Assembly: GCF_000421965.1 (NCBI RefSeq)
Contig: NZ_ATAY01000034.1
Span: forward strand, 62,001-126,000
Reading direction: 5' to 3'
Source: Ruminiclostridium papyrosolvens C7
Lineage (GTDB): Bacteria; Bacillota; Clostridia; Acetivibrionales; DSM-1351
Length of the DNA: 64,000 nt
This document shows positions 54,521-63,828 of this stretch, piece after piece. How positions within the stretch are numbered: position 1 is the first letter of the stretch; each line of letters opens with the position of its first letter. A program made the translations under genes and the position numbers. Under the pieces are notes generated by a model. It had not been told where the DNA came from, made no database searches, and saw only the letters and a program-made list of their open reading frames with translations.

Positions 54521-54904
54521 TTAGTTAGGGACCACATGTATATTAATCTTATCTAATCTGGATTTTAAAGCTTTATAAAAGTAGTTTTCGCTGTGATCTC
54601 CTTTGGAATCACCCATGACCAACATATCTATATTGTTTTCCAGAGAATAGGAAACAATGGTATCTACAATATCATCAGATCTTAAAACCATCAGATTGGC
54701 ACCGACTGATTTTGCAATACCGAAAAGATACTCCAGTGCCTCCCCTTCTTTATCATTATCAAGGAAACTCCAGTCATTTTTTGCTACGTGTATTATAAAC
54801 AGAGAATCCCCGTCATTTGAGAATTCTAACGCCTTTTTAATAAGTCTTTCGCATGTTTTTTGCTGTGTTACGCAAACCAAAATATTACTGGCAGTTGATT
54901 TCAA
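54521..54904 (-). CDS. UspA-like universal stress domain protein
   Basis: A 127-residue single-domain protein. The N-terminus NILVCVTQQKTCERLIKKAL resembles the USP domain of KdpD sensor kinases more than classic UspA. The C-terminus MLVMGDSKGDHS has a partial nucleotide-binding G-x-S pattern. The start is TTG at 54904 after AAGGAGG. Its role is unknown; binding of a nucleotide is inferred from the fold. Confidence 0.7.
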   Translation of the reverse strand: MKSTASNILVCVTQQKTCERLIKKALEFSNDGDSLFIIHVAKNDWSFLDNDKEGEALEYLFGIAKSVGANLMVLRSDDIVDTIVSYSLENNIDMLVMGDSKGDHSENYFYKALKSRLDKINIHVVPN

Positions 54905-55054
54905 AAAATAGCCTCCTTATACCCGTAATAAAACGTTTTGGGAATCAAATAATAAAACTTCTATATCAATATTATACTAAAAAAACGATGATTTGTCTTT
55001 ATAGTTTACGGGTTTTAAAGGCTATTATACCGAATATAAAATATTTAAAAACTG

Positions 55055-55083
55055 TTGTTGAGACAAAATGGCAAATGTATAAT
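55055..55083 (+). promoter_or_regulatory. Promoter of the fumarase genes
   Basis: TTGTTG (55055-55060), 17 bp, TATAAT (55078-55083), 40 bp before the ATG. Confidence 0.65.
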
Positions 55084-55122
55084 AAAAAGTATACTTACTT
55101 TAATAATTTAAACGGAGGAAGC

Positions 55123-55965
55123 ATGAGAGAGATTAATGTTACGACAATAATAGAAGAAGTCAGCAGGCTGTGTATACAAGCGAATTATTTCCTAAACAGT
55201 GATGTCAAACAAGCTATGGAAAAAGGTATGGAGTGTGAGGACTCACAGATTGGCAAGGAAATACTTGATAAACTTCTTATAAATGCTAACCTGGCAGCCG
55301 ATAAAAGAGTAGCCATATGTCAGGATACGGGTATGGCAGTGGTTTTTGTAACAATTGGGCAGGAGGTTCACATAACTGGCGGAGGGTTGGCAGAAGCAAT
55401 AAATGAAGGTGTAAGAAGAGGGTACAAAGAAGGTTTTCTAAGAAAATCAGTTGTGAGTGACCCTATTGAACGAGTAAATACCGGTGATAATACGCCTGCT
55501 GTAATCCACTACGATATTGTTGAAGGGGATATACTTAAAATTGAATTGGCACCGAAAGGTTTTGGCAGCGAGAATATGAGTGCTCTGAAAATGCTGAAAC
55601 CTTCAGATGGAATTGAAGGAGTAAAGAAATTTATACTTGAAACCGTTGACAAGGCGGGTCCCAATCCGTGTCCTCCTATAGTAGTAGGAGTAGGAATCGG
55701 GGGGACCATGGAAAAGGCTTCCATTATGGCAAAGCGGGCGTTACTTAGACCAATAAATGAAAGGAGCAACATAGATTATGTTAGAAACCTTGAAAGTGAA
55801 ATGCTGGAGAAGGTAAATCAATTAGGTATAGGTCCGGCAGGATTAGGTGGTAATACAACTGCATTGGCGGTCAATATAGAGACATATCCTACACACATAG
55901 CAGGACTACCTGTTGCGATAAATATAAGTTGTCATGTTACAAGACATGCAGAAGTGACATTATAA
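55123..55965 (+). CDS. Class I fumarate hydratase, alpha subunit
   Basis: A 280-residue subunit of an oxygen-sensitive, 4Fe-4S-dependent hydratase that interconverts fumarate and malate. The family also includes L-tartrate dehydratase. The cluster cysteines are in ICQDTGMAV, NPCPPIVVGVG and ISCHVTRHAE. A long open frame runs upstream to 54853, but GGAGGAAGC and the promoter place the start at 55123. The beta subunit follows 12 bases later. Confidence 0.92.
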   Translation: MREINVTTIIEEVSRLCIQANYFLNSDVKQAMEKGMECEDSQIGKEILDKLLINANLAADKRVAICQDTGMAVVFVTIGQEVHITGGGLAEAINEGVRRGYKEGFLRKSVVSDPIERVNTGDNTPAVIHYDIVEGDILKIELAPKGFGSENMSALKMLKPSDGIEGVKKFILETVDKAGPNPCPPIVVGVGIGGTMEKASIMAKRALLRPINERSNIDYVRNLESEMLEKVNQLGIGPAGLGGNTTALAVNIETYPTHIAGLPVAINISCHVTRHAEVTL

Positions 55966-55977
55966 GGGGGAAGAAAA

Positions 55978-56535
55978 ATGCATCATATTTTAACAGCACC
56001 TTTTAACAGGGAAAAGGCCAGAATGCTGAAAGCAGGCGATACTGTATCCCTTAGCGGCACCATTTATACTGCCAGAGACGCTGCACATAAAAAAATGCTA
56101 GAATTGTTAAAGGAGAATAAGGAGCTTCCATTTGATATAATAAACCAAACGATTTATTATGTTGGGCCATGTCCTTGCAGGGAAGGTGAAATCATCGGGT
56201 CAGCAGGGCCAACTACCAGTTATAGGATGGATGCTTATGCTCCAACACTGATAAAGCTCGGTGAAACAGGTATGATAGGGAAGGGCCTGAGGGACCAGAA
56301 TGTTATCGACGCAATGAAAGAGTATGGTGCGGTTTATTTGGGTGCAATAGGTGGTGCAGGTGCACTGATGGCTGAATGTATCAAAAGTCAGGAAATTATT
56401 GCTTTCCCGGAATTAGGTGCCGAGGCTGTTAGGCGTCTTGAAATTGAAAATTTTCCATTAACTGTAATTATTGATAGTTACGGAAACAACCTGTATGAAA
56501 GCGGGAGAAAACAGTTTATGAAAATAAAACTGTAA
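55978..56535 (+). CDS. Class I fumarate hydratase, beta subunit
   Basis: A 185-residue subunit that completes the two-protein fumarase. The substrate-binding motif GPTTSYRMDAYAP and AIGGAGALMAECIK are conserved. AAGGGGGAAG precedes the ATG. Split alpha/beta fumarase is usual in anaerobic clostridia, where it serves an incomplete TCA pathway. Confidence 0.92.
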   Translation: MHHILTAPFNREKARMLKAGDTVSLSGTIYTARDAAHKKMLELLKENKELPFDIINQTIYYVGPCPCREGEIIGSAGPTTSYRMDAYAPTLIKLGETGMIGKGLRDQNVIDAMKEYGAVYLGAIGGAGALMAECIKSQEIIAFPELGAEAVRRLEIENFPLTVIIDSYGNNLYESGRKQFMKIKL

Positions 56536-56637
56536 GCAAGCGTTAATTATGTAGTATATTTTTAAAAATGAATAGTGTATAATACAAAAGTGACAGCAAT
56601 TGTTGAATTGTTAAATATCATAAGGAGGTTTATCATA

Positions 56638-56841
56638 ATGGCTAAGGTAACTAAGGACATGATTATTTCTGACGTTTTAAACTTGGATAAGGGTACAATT
56701 CCGATATTTCTTGAAAGCGGTATGCACTGTCTTGGATGTCCGTCATCTTCCGGTGAAAGCATTGAAGATGCATGTGCAATTCATGGTATAGACGCCGATC
56801 AATTGATCGAAAACTTAAATAAATATCTTGAAAACAAATAA
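56638..56841 (+). CDS. DUF1858-domain protein
   Basis: A 67-residue protein with the DUF1858 pattern: KDMIISDVLNLDKGTIPIF, then the CLGCPSS cysteine pair. Such proteins resemble the N-terminal part of hybrid-cluster-related ScdA proteins and may bind metal or act in redox or Fe-S repair. AAGGAGG lies upstream. Function is unproven. Confidence 0.85.
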   Translation: MAKVTKDMIISDVLNLDKGTIPIFLESGMHCLGCPSSSGESIEDACAIHGIDADQLIENLNKYLENK

Positions 56842-56850
56842 ATGTTTATA

Positions 56851-56885
56851 AAAAATACCTGGAGGTTTATTTCCAGGTATTTTTA
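56851..56885 (+). terminator. Terminator after the DUF1858 gene
   Basis: AAATACCTGG pairs with CCAGGTATTT, ending in TTTTAT. Confidence 0.85.
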
Positions 56886-56948
56886 TTATCTATAAAATAA
56901 ATCTAGGATAAAAGTGAATACTAATTTTATAGTCTGTATTACTTTATG

Positions 56949-56977
56949 TTGAATTATAAATTTCACTACGTTATAAT
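56949..56977 (+). promoter_or_regulatory. Promoter of purA
   Basis: TTGAAT (56949-56954), 17 bp, TATAAT (56972-56977), 91 bp before the start codon. Confidence 0.65.
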
Positions 56978-57056
56978 TTAATGGGTTGAATTAGCAAAAG
57001 ATACATATCGTAAGTATGAAATATTGTTTTGATCTGGTTTGAACATTTATGGATAG

Positions 57057-58343
<1,287 letters not shown>

Positions 58344-58362
58344 CCGTAGAATATTAGTTGAT

Positions 58363-58411
58363 AAAATAAAATATAATGGCATTTTGCCATTATATTTTAT
58401 TTTTTTTTAAA
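58363..58411 (+). terminator. Terminator after purA
   Basis: ATAAAATATAATGGC pairs with GCCATTATATTTTAT around a TTTT-containing loop, followed by a long T-run. Confidence 0.9.
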
Positions 58412-58440
58412 AAAAAGCTCATTTTTTTTAAAAAAATGAG

Positions 58441-58469
58441 TTGACAAAAGCGAATTTATTAAGTATTAT
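58441..58469 (+). promoter_or_regulatory. Promoter of tRNA-Lys
   Basis: TTGACA (58441-58446), 17 bp, TATTAT (58464-58469), 29 bp before the tRNA. A CTCATTTTTTT/AAAAAAATGAG hairpin lies just upstream. Confidence 0.8.
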
Positions 58470-58497
58470 TTATACTTGTGATTCGGAAAACTTGCAT

Positions 58498-58573
58498 GAC
58501 CCATTAGCTCAGTTGGCAGAGCACTTGACTTTTAATCAAGGTGTCCGCAGTTCGAATCTGCGATGGGTCACCA
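58498..58573 (+). tRNA. tRNA-Lys (anticodon TTT)
   Basis: 76 bases with encoded CCA. Acceptor GACCCAT/ATGGGTC, D-loop AGCTCAGTTGGCAGAGC, anticodon loop CTTTTAA and T-arm GTTCGAATC all fold correctly. Confidence 0.97.
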
Positions 58574-58619
58574 AAAAAAAGCGTGTATTTCAATAAAAAT
58601 GAAATAACACGCTTTTTTT
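58574..58619 (+). terminator. Terminator after tRNA-Lys
   Basis: AAAAGCGTGT-ATTTCA pairs with TGAAAT-AACACGCTTTT, followed by T's. Confidence 0.88.
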
Positions 58620-58666
58620 GTGATAATCATATCATACCTATCAGAATAGTCGTAAGGGGGAATAAA

Positions 58667-59278
58667 TTGCGAATTAATTTAAAGAATTTAACAATTGTTC
58701 TTGCTATTTTAATATCTATATCAATGTTAGTGTTGTGGTCTACAGGTCATATTGGACTTTGGACACAAGGAATGGCATACATAGTTAATAATACAGAAGA
58801 ATTTACTGATAAAAATGGCCATGTTATCCAGGGAGAATACTCTATTGCAATTGACCTTCAGGATTTAAAAAGCAACGTTGGTAACGTGCTGTATATGGAC
58901 GGAAACAATAAAATCTATGTGAGTTGGATAGATAATACAGGAGGTATTAACACCGGAGGCTACAGGATAGGTTTTAGGGCTTGTGGAGAATATTCATTGA
59001 CCAATGCTACCCTGATTTCAGGTACACGTCATACTACCGTAGATAAGGATTCATTTACTTATGATATGTCTGCCAAAATGACAGCCGATTACAAAGGTAA
59101 AGTGTATGATAGTGGTGTGTATGGGACATCAGGTCTTAATTATAAAGATGGAGATGATTTCTCGTTTTATATTTTCCCCGGTGAGGCTTATGCGGCAGGA
59201 GAAGTTACACTGAATGAGAAAGGAACAGTGAAACTGACTATAACAAACCTTTATAAAAATATTTGGACGAAGAAATAG
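58667..59278 (+). CDS. Membrane-anchored or secreted protein of unknown function
   Basis: A 203-residue protein beginning with TTG 6 bases after AAGGGGG. A longer frame extends up through tRNA-Lys and is not credible. The N-terminus has one hydrophobic helix (NLTIVLAILISISMLVLW), acting as signal peptide or anchor. The rest is extracytoplasmic, rich in beta-type sequence (tyrosine, glycine, threonine) and has no family motif I can name. It lies alone between tRNA genes, a common place for acquired genes, but I see no integration marks around it. Confidence 0.65.
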   Translation: MRINLKNLTIVLAILISISMLVLWSTGHIGLWTQGMAYIVNNTEEFTDKNGHVIQGEYSIAIDLQDLKSNVGNVLYMDGNNKIYVSWIDNTGGINTGGYRIGFRACGEYSLTNATLISGTRHTTVDKDSFTYDMSAKMTADYKGKVYDSGVYGTSGLNYKDGDDFSFYIFPGEAYAAGEVTLNEKGTVKLTITNLYKNIWTKK

Positions 59279-59357
59279 GTGATGCCTAGCCTTGTAAGAA
59301 ATATGGTTTAAAATTTACATGGCAAAATATTACTTTAAAAAAAGATAAAAAAATTGC

Positions 59358-59386
59358 TTGACTTTTAAGCTATGTCCCGTTACAAT
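59358..59386 (+). promoter_or_regulatory. Promoter of tRNA-Glu/tRNA-Asp
   Basis: TTGACT (59358-59363), 17 bp, TACAAT (59381-59386). Confidence 0.75.
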
Positions 59387-59426
59387 ATATTTTGTCAGTC
59401 GGCGAGGTGCTCGACGGAATAAATAA

Positions 59427-59501
59427 GGCCCATTGGTCAAGTGGTTAAGACACCGCCCTTTCACGGCGATAACAGGGGTTCGAGTCCCCTATGGGTCACC
59501 A
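59427..59501 (+). tRNA. tRNA-Glu (anticodon TTC)
   Basis: 75 bases including CCA. Acceptor GGCCCAT/ATGGGTC, anticodon loop CTTTCAC, T-arm GTTCGAGTC. Confidence 0.95.
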
Positions 59502-59518
59502 TTATAATTTTAAATAAT

Positions 59519-59595
59519 GGCCCGGTAGTTCAGTTGGTTAGAATGCCAGCCTGTCACGCTGGAGGTCGACGGTTCGAGCCCGTTCCGGGTCGCCA
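59519..59595 (+). tRNA. tRNA-Asp (anticodon GTC)
   Basis: 77 bases including CCA. Acceptor GGCCCGG/CCGGGTC, anticodon loop CTGTCAC, T-arm GTTCGAGCC. It lies 17 bases after tRNA-Glu in the same unit. Confidence 0.96.
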
Positions 59596-59607
59596 TTTAA
59601 ATTATAC

Positions 59608-59642
59608 AAAAAGCAACTTTCTCTTACAGAAAGTTGCTTTTT
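59608..59642 (+). terminator. Terminator after tRNA-Asp
   Basis: AAAAAGCAACTTTC (59608-59621) pairs with GAAAGTTGCTTTTT (59629-59642). Confidence 0.92.
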
Positions 59643-59716
59643 ACTTTCAAAATAAACCAAAATTATACTTCCAAAATATTCCTAAAAATAACAGCAAAAT
59701 TTTTAAAATAAAGTGT

Positions 59717-59746
59717 TGACAGTTACTTAATTCCCATGTTATTATA
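59717..59746 (+). promoter_or_regulatory. Promoter of tRNA-Thr/tRNA-Tyr
   Basis: TTGACA (59717-59722), 18 bp, TATTAT (59741-59746). Confidence 0.72.
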
Positions 59747-59804
59747 GACAGGCAGTTGAGCGAAACACTTGCTCGACGAAAACTGAAGTATCTGCTATAA
59801 ATGC

Positions 59805-59880
59805 GCTGGTGTAGCTCAGCAGGTAGAGCAGCTGACTTGTAATCAGCAGGTCGGGGGTTCGATTCCGTCCGCCAGCTCCA
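59805..59880 (+). tRNA. tRNA-Thr (anticodon TGT)
   Basis: 76 bases including CCA. Acceptor GCTGGTG/CGCCAGC, anticodon loop CTTGTAA, T-arm GTTCGATTC. Confidence 0.96.
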
Positions 59881-59883
59881 TAT

Positions 59884-59968
59884 GGAGGGGTTCCCGAGTG
59901 GCCAAAGGGGGCAGACTGTAAATCTGTTGTCTCTGACTTCGATGGTTCGAATCCATCTCCCTCCACCA
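59884..59968 (+). tRNA. tRNA-Tyr (anticodon GTA)
   Basis: 85 bases including CCA, with a long variable arm as expected for tRNA-Tyr. Acceptor GGAGGGG/CTCCCTCC region and anticodon loop CTGTAAA. An imperfect stem ending in GGGCTTTTT (59970-60013) may terminate the unit. Confidence 0.95.
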
Positions 59969-60133
59969 CAAAGTCTTGTGCATTCGCTATTGAAGCTGTG
60001 TGCAGGGCTTTTTATTTTGTTTAAATTAAATATATTTATAAACAAAAAAGTAGGAAGCATATTAAAAAAATGAGGTGGCCCCAAAAAGTTAGACTTTTTA
60101 CGCGTAGCAGTCTTTATGGCTGCTACTCTATTT

Positions 60134-60934
60134 TTATGCAGCCAAGAGGCTGAGCCTGTATTGCACAGGACTCATCCATCCTAACTTCTCTTTTATTCTT
60201 TGTTCATTGTAATACTTTATATATCTTTCTATTTCACTTTTTAACTCTTCATAACTATAATAAACAACACCATAGTAGATTTCTTGCTTCAGTAGGCCAA
60301 AGAAGTTTTCCATAACAGAATTATCATGGCAGTTACCTTTCCGGGACATGCTTTGAAAGATACGATCTTCTTTTAGTCGATGAGAGTACGCTTTCATCTG
60401 GTAAGCCCATCCTTGATCCGAGTGAAAAGTTCTACGATAAGGACAATCTGATGTTATCTCAATAGCCTCGTTTAGTGCATTCATCACATTTATTGCAGAG
60501 GGATGCTTGCCTATACCATAACTTAAAATTTCTCCATTACACATATCCATAAAAGGATCTAAGTATAGTTTGCGCATTATCATATGTCCTTTTGAATCTA
60601 TCTCATAGTATTTAAACTCAGTTGTATCCGTTGTAATCTTCTGATGAGGTATGTTGGTGTTGAAACGTCTTCCGATTCTGTTAGGTGCTATAGTTCCAAT
60701 CTTGCCCTTGTAAGAACTATACTTACGACTTTTTCTAGTGAACGAAGTGACTTGAAGATTAAGTTTCTGCATGATTCGTTGAACTTTTTTCTTATTCACC
60801 TGATACCCCTGATTTCGCAGTTCTCCATACATACGGCGGTAGCCATAGTCTTTGTTGTTTTCGTTAATCTCAAGAACTTTTTCTTCAAGTTCCTGATCTG
60901 GATTCTCTCTATCAAATCGTTTTTGCCAGTACAT
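60134..60934 (-). CDS. IS3-family transposase OrfB (DDE integrase)
   Basis: The catalytic half of the transposase. The rve integrase core has the three acidic residues in ITTDTTEFKY, TFHSDQGWAYQ and GNCHDNSVMENFFG, preceded by an HTH_21-type region (NKDYGYRRMYGEL). The open frame continues upstream of the first ATG through LKDILAVVGFPKSTY, so it is normally made as an OrfAB fusion by -1 slippage on the A6 run (61023-61018). The length (266 residues from the ATG) is complete. Confidence 0.94.
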   Translation of the reverse strand: MYWQKRFDRENPDQELEEKVLEINENNKDYGYRRMYGELRNQGYQVNKKKVQRIMQKLNLQVTSFTRKSRKYSSYKGKIGTIAPNRIGRRFNTNIPHQKITTDTTEFKYYEIDSKGHMIMRKLYLDPFMDMCNGEILSYGIGKHPSAINVMNALNEAIEITSDCPYRRTFHSDQGWAYQMKAYSHRLKEDRIFQSMSRKGNCHDNSVMENFFGLLKQEIYYGVVYYSYEELKSEIERYIKYYNEQRIKEKLGWMSPVQYRLSLLAA

Positions 60935-60975
60935 ATATGTTGATTTAGGAAAGCCAACAACTGCGAGAATGTCTT

Positions 60976-61554
60976 TTAGTTTGAATTCTCCTCGGAGGCT
61001 GTGGACAATTCTCGCTGTTTTTTCAGAAGAGCTTCCTCCTCTAAACGCAGCCTCCTCAGTTCTTTTAAATATGCATTCTCGATTTTTAGTTTAAGAAGTT
61101 GATCCTCGAGTTGTTTTACATGTTCAGCACTAGTATCAACAGGAACCACTTCAGTAGGTTGAGTTTCTGCCTTTTGATTCTTGATATCCAATGATTTCTT
61201 CCGTCCCCTCTTCTTTGCCCGTAAAGCATCAGGACCAGCAATCAGAAAATCGTTAACCCATTTACATAATTGCGTTGGATTATGGATTCCTTCGTGGAGA
61301 GCTAAGTCTTGATACGAGATTTCACTTGTTAAATATAATTCTACAATAGCAAGCTTCTTTTCAAAAGGATAAATTCCATTTTTTCTAGAACGCATTAACC
61401 CTTTATCGCCCATTACTTCATAATTATGAATCCACTTCTTGATGTTGTTAAATGATGGAATATCATATTTTTTAGCTAGATATTCATAACCACCTTCACC
61501 AGCTAAATAAGCTTGAACAACTTGTTTCTTAAACTCGAAACTGTATTTTGCCAT
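60976..61554 (-). CDS. IS3-family transposase OrfA (helix-turn-helix)
   Basis: A 192-residue DNA-binding protein with two HTH segments (YLAKKYDIPSFNNIKKWIHN and DLALHEGIHNPTQLCKWVND) and a C-terminal leucine-zipper coiled coil (EHVKQLEDQLLKLKIENAYL). It recognises the terminal repeats. Its end contains the AAAAAAC slippery sequence that allows fusion with OrfB. Confidence 0.93.
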   Translation of the reverse strand: MAKYSFEFKKQVVQAYLAGEGGYEYLAKKYDIPSFNNIKKWIHNYEVMGDKGLMRSRKNGIYPFEKKLAIVELYLTSEISYQDLALHEGIHNPTQLCKWVNDFLIAGPDALRAKKRGRKKSLDIKNQKAETQPTEVVPVDTSAEHVKQLEDQLLKLKIENAYLKELRRLRLEEEALLKKQRELSTASEENSN

Positions 61555-61640
61555 AAAAATACCGACCTCCCAATCGTTAGATTTTTAGGTCTAACTTTTG
61601 GGGGTCGGTACAAAATATACTTCCTACTTTTCTATTTAGA

Positions 61641-63617
61641 TTAATACCTGAAACTCCAACCCGGGAACAATTGTAGCATACTTGCGTACCATCTAGGCAC
61701 AATCATACCTGATAAAATTGGAAAATACATAATAAATATTATGGCTGTCAATGCAAGATAAGTATATACAATCTTTTTAGTATTCCCTCCAAGCTCCATG
61801 AATACTTTGATTAAGTATACAATGATAATTATAAGAAAAGGGACAACGGAAAAGTAATGATAGATAAAGGCCATTCTACGCACTACCATCCAAGGAATAT
61901 ACTGGAATAAAGCACCAAAAATAGGAACAAGCATATATTTGTCTTTTCTTTTAACTGCAACAATAATTCCTGTAATTAGTGACGGTATGCTAATCCACCA
62001 GATTAACGGATTTCCCATACAAATGATGCTGGAAGTTAATTTTTCGGCAGCGAGTGCTTTAGAACCATAAAACCATATAGGCTTGGTCATTATCGGCCAT
62101 TCAAACCACTGCGAAGAATAACTATGCTTAGCATGCAAATCGTTGTGGAAACTGTACATATAAGACTGGTTGTTAAAAAACTCCTTGATACCATTTCCGG
62201 GAACCTGCATTATGGATGTATAGGAACCAAAATAAATGATGCCGGGTATTAGTATGAAAAATAAAACACAAAATAACGCGGTTTTAAAAAAGTACTTACT
62301 CCAGAATTTACTGAATAAATCGGATGAAAGACCGCTCTTTTTATATGCCATGTAATAAACAATCTCGTCAAGCTTTGCAATAACAAGTATAAGGAAGATC
62401 CCCACAGCAGCATACATTGCTATCCATTTAGTGGCAATACCTATACCGAATATCAGGCCGCATAGGAAAAGTGGTTTAAGGGACTTTTTGAAGCCGGCTT
62501 TGTATGACTTTTTGGCAAAATAGTCGTAAATATAGTAGTACATTAAAATAACGAAGAAGGTAACATAGACGTCTATTGTGGATATCCTGGTCTGAACAAA
62601 ATGCATAAAATCAAACATCATCAAAAAAGCTGTGCAAAATGCAAGAAATCTATTTTTGAAAATTTTATAACCAAACAGGTACATGAGAGGAATCATAGCT
62701 ACTCCGAATAATGTACCAATAATTCTCCAACCGAATGGGTTTACTCCAAAGATAAGCATACCAATCATAACGAAATATTTGCCGAGAGGCGGATGTGTTC
62801 TTTCAAAGGGATGGACTTTATAAATGAAATCAAGAGCAGTCCTCGGATAAAATACTTCATCAAAATAGGTGTTGGTGGATGATAAAGTATAAAAATCAAC
62901 TCTATCTTGTTCATCAAGTAGATTACTTAACTTATAAGGTTTTCCGTCAGGACTTTTTATTGTGCTTTTTGTTACTTGATACACAGGTGTTATGCTTTTA
63001 ACTTTAAAAGGCTTATTTGAATCTTTCTCAAATACAGCAAGTTCGTTAATTGCAGCACCGGGTTTATCAGCAATAATTTGAATTTTACTTGTCTTAAATT
63101 CCTTGGTAGATACCTTCCATGAAAAAAAGCCTGATTTTTCAAGAGACTCTGAAGATGAGTATGTACCATTGGAATTAAAAAACTTGATATTAAATTTGGT
63201 ACCGTCATATTTTTCTTCATTATATCCCTGATAAAGCATAACTTTTGCAACTTCTACTTCTCTTCCCAGGTCTACAATAAACCCGTCATTCGTATCAGCG
63301 GGAGCCCATGGCGTTTCGGGTATCTTAAAACCTCCCAGATTGTATATTGCCGGAATCGCATATAATAAAGTCATAACAAGCATAATAATATAATCCTTTT
63401 TAATAAGCTTAATCAAAGGCTTTTTTTCCTTTTCATTGTTCAGTAATCCGTATTCGGTAATTATCAGATTACCTTTTTGAATATTGCGGATTCTTAAAAA
63501 ACCCCATATTCCTATGCCAATAAGAAATAAAAAGATTACACTCAACATCATTGTTGCAAAGCCGGGCATTTTAACATGTGAAAAAAAATCAGAAAAATTC
63601 TTAAAATACGTTTTCAA
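61641..63617 (-). CDS. GT39 protein O-mannosyltransferase with extracellular beta-sandwich insert
   Basis: A 658-residue polytopic membrane enzyme of the PMT (GT39) family, which transfers mannose from polyprenyl-phosphate-mannose to exported proteins. The catalytic DE pair is in YFDEVFYPRTALDF, and HPPLGKYFV follows as expected. Two TM helices come first; then residues 105-215 form an insert (PWAPADTNDGFIVDLGREVE) resembling an F5/8-type carbohydrate-binding fold, before the classic core of about ten TM segments. The start is TTG at 63617 with TTGGAGGC upstream. Its terminator has been split by an insertion sequence. Confidence 0.85.
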   Translation of the reverse strand: MKTYFKNFSDFFSHVKMPGFATMMLSVIFLFLIGIGIWGFLRIRNIQKGNLIITEYGLLNNEKEKKPLIKLIKKDYIIMLVMTLLYAIPAIYNLGGFKIPETPWAPADTNDGFIVDLGREVEVAKVMLYQGYNEEKYDGTKFNIKFFNSNGTYSSSESLEKSGFFSWKVSTKEFKTSKIQIIADKPGAAINELAVFEKDSNKPFKVKSITPVYQVTKSTIKSPDGKPYKLSNLLDEQDRVDFYTLSSTNTYFDEVFYPRTALDFIYKVHPFERTHPPLGKYFVMIGMLIFGVNPFGWRIIGTLFGVAMIPLMYLFGYKIFKNRFLAFCTAFLMMFDFMHFVQTRISTIDVYVTFFVILMYYYIYDYFAKKSYKAGFKKSLKPLFLCGLIFGIGIATKWIAMYAAVGIFLILVIAKLDEIVYYMAYKKSGLSSDLFSKFWSKYFFKTALFCVLFFILIPGIIYFGSYTSIMQVPGNGIKEFFNNQSYMYSFHNDLHAKHSYSSQWFEWPIMTKPIWFYGSKALAAEKLTSSIICMGNPLIWWISIPSLITGIIVAVKRKDKYMLVPIFGALFQYIPWMVVRRMAFIYHYFSVVPFLIIIIVYLIKVFMELGGNTKKIVYTYLALTAIIFIMYFPILSGMIVPRWYASMLQLFPGWSFRY

Positions 63618-63828
63618 GAGTATGCCTCCAATTACGTTTTATTTGAAAAGTTTTACCATAATTATATTATAGTATGTAAAACAATACAAATAATAGTTGT
63701 AAGTGTATAAGCGTTGAATTCGTTGTAAAACTTAAAAGGTATGTTATAATATGAACAAGTTAAATTAATAAAGTAAATGATTCGATTTACATAAGATTGT
63801 TGTAAGTTTGACGAAAGGAGAAAATAAA

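Larger units (their letters stand above)
60071..61612 (-). mobile_element. IS3-family (IS150-like) insertion sequence
   Basis: A 1542-bp element with TG...CA ends. The terminal inverted repeats (24 bp, 18 matching) share CCCC and AAAAGTTAGAC. It is flanked by AAA on both sides, consistent with a 3-bp target duplication in an A-rich site. It encodes orfA and orfB on the minus strand, joined by a likely -1 frameshift. Both frames look intact, so it may be active. Confidence 0.92.
60046..61631 (-). terminator. Terminator hairpin split by an insertion sequence
   Basis: AAAAGTAGGAAG (60046-60057) and CTTCCTACTTTT (61620-61631) are perfect complements lying either side of the insertion sequence. 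Joined, they would make a hairpin with a T-run on the minus strand, just after the mannosyltransferase gene. The insertion therefore lies in its loop. Confidence 0.75.

Noticed and set aside
54853-55122. Long N-terminal extension of the fumarase alpha subunit
   Set aside because: It contains the promoter and has no family resemblance; the start at 55123 has GGAGGAAGC.
58541-58666. Upstream extension of the reading frame at 58667 through tRNA-Lys
   Set aside because: It would overlap a functional tRNA and its terminator, while TTG at 58667 has an AAGGGGG site 6 bases upstream.
59647-60084. Open frames antisense to the tRNA-Thr/tRNA-Tyr genes
   Set aside because: They are products of tRNA complement sequence and have no coding character or start signals.
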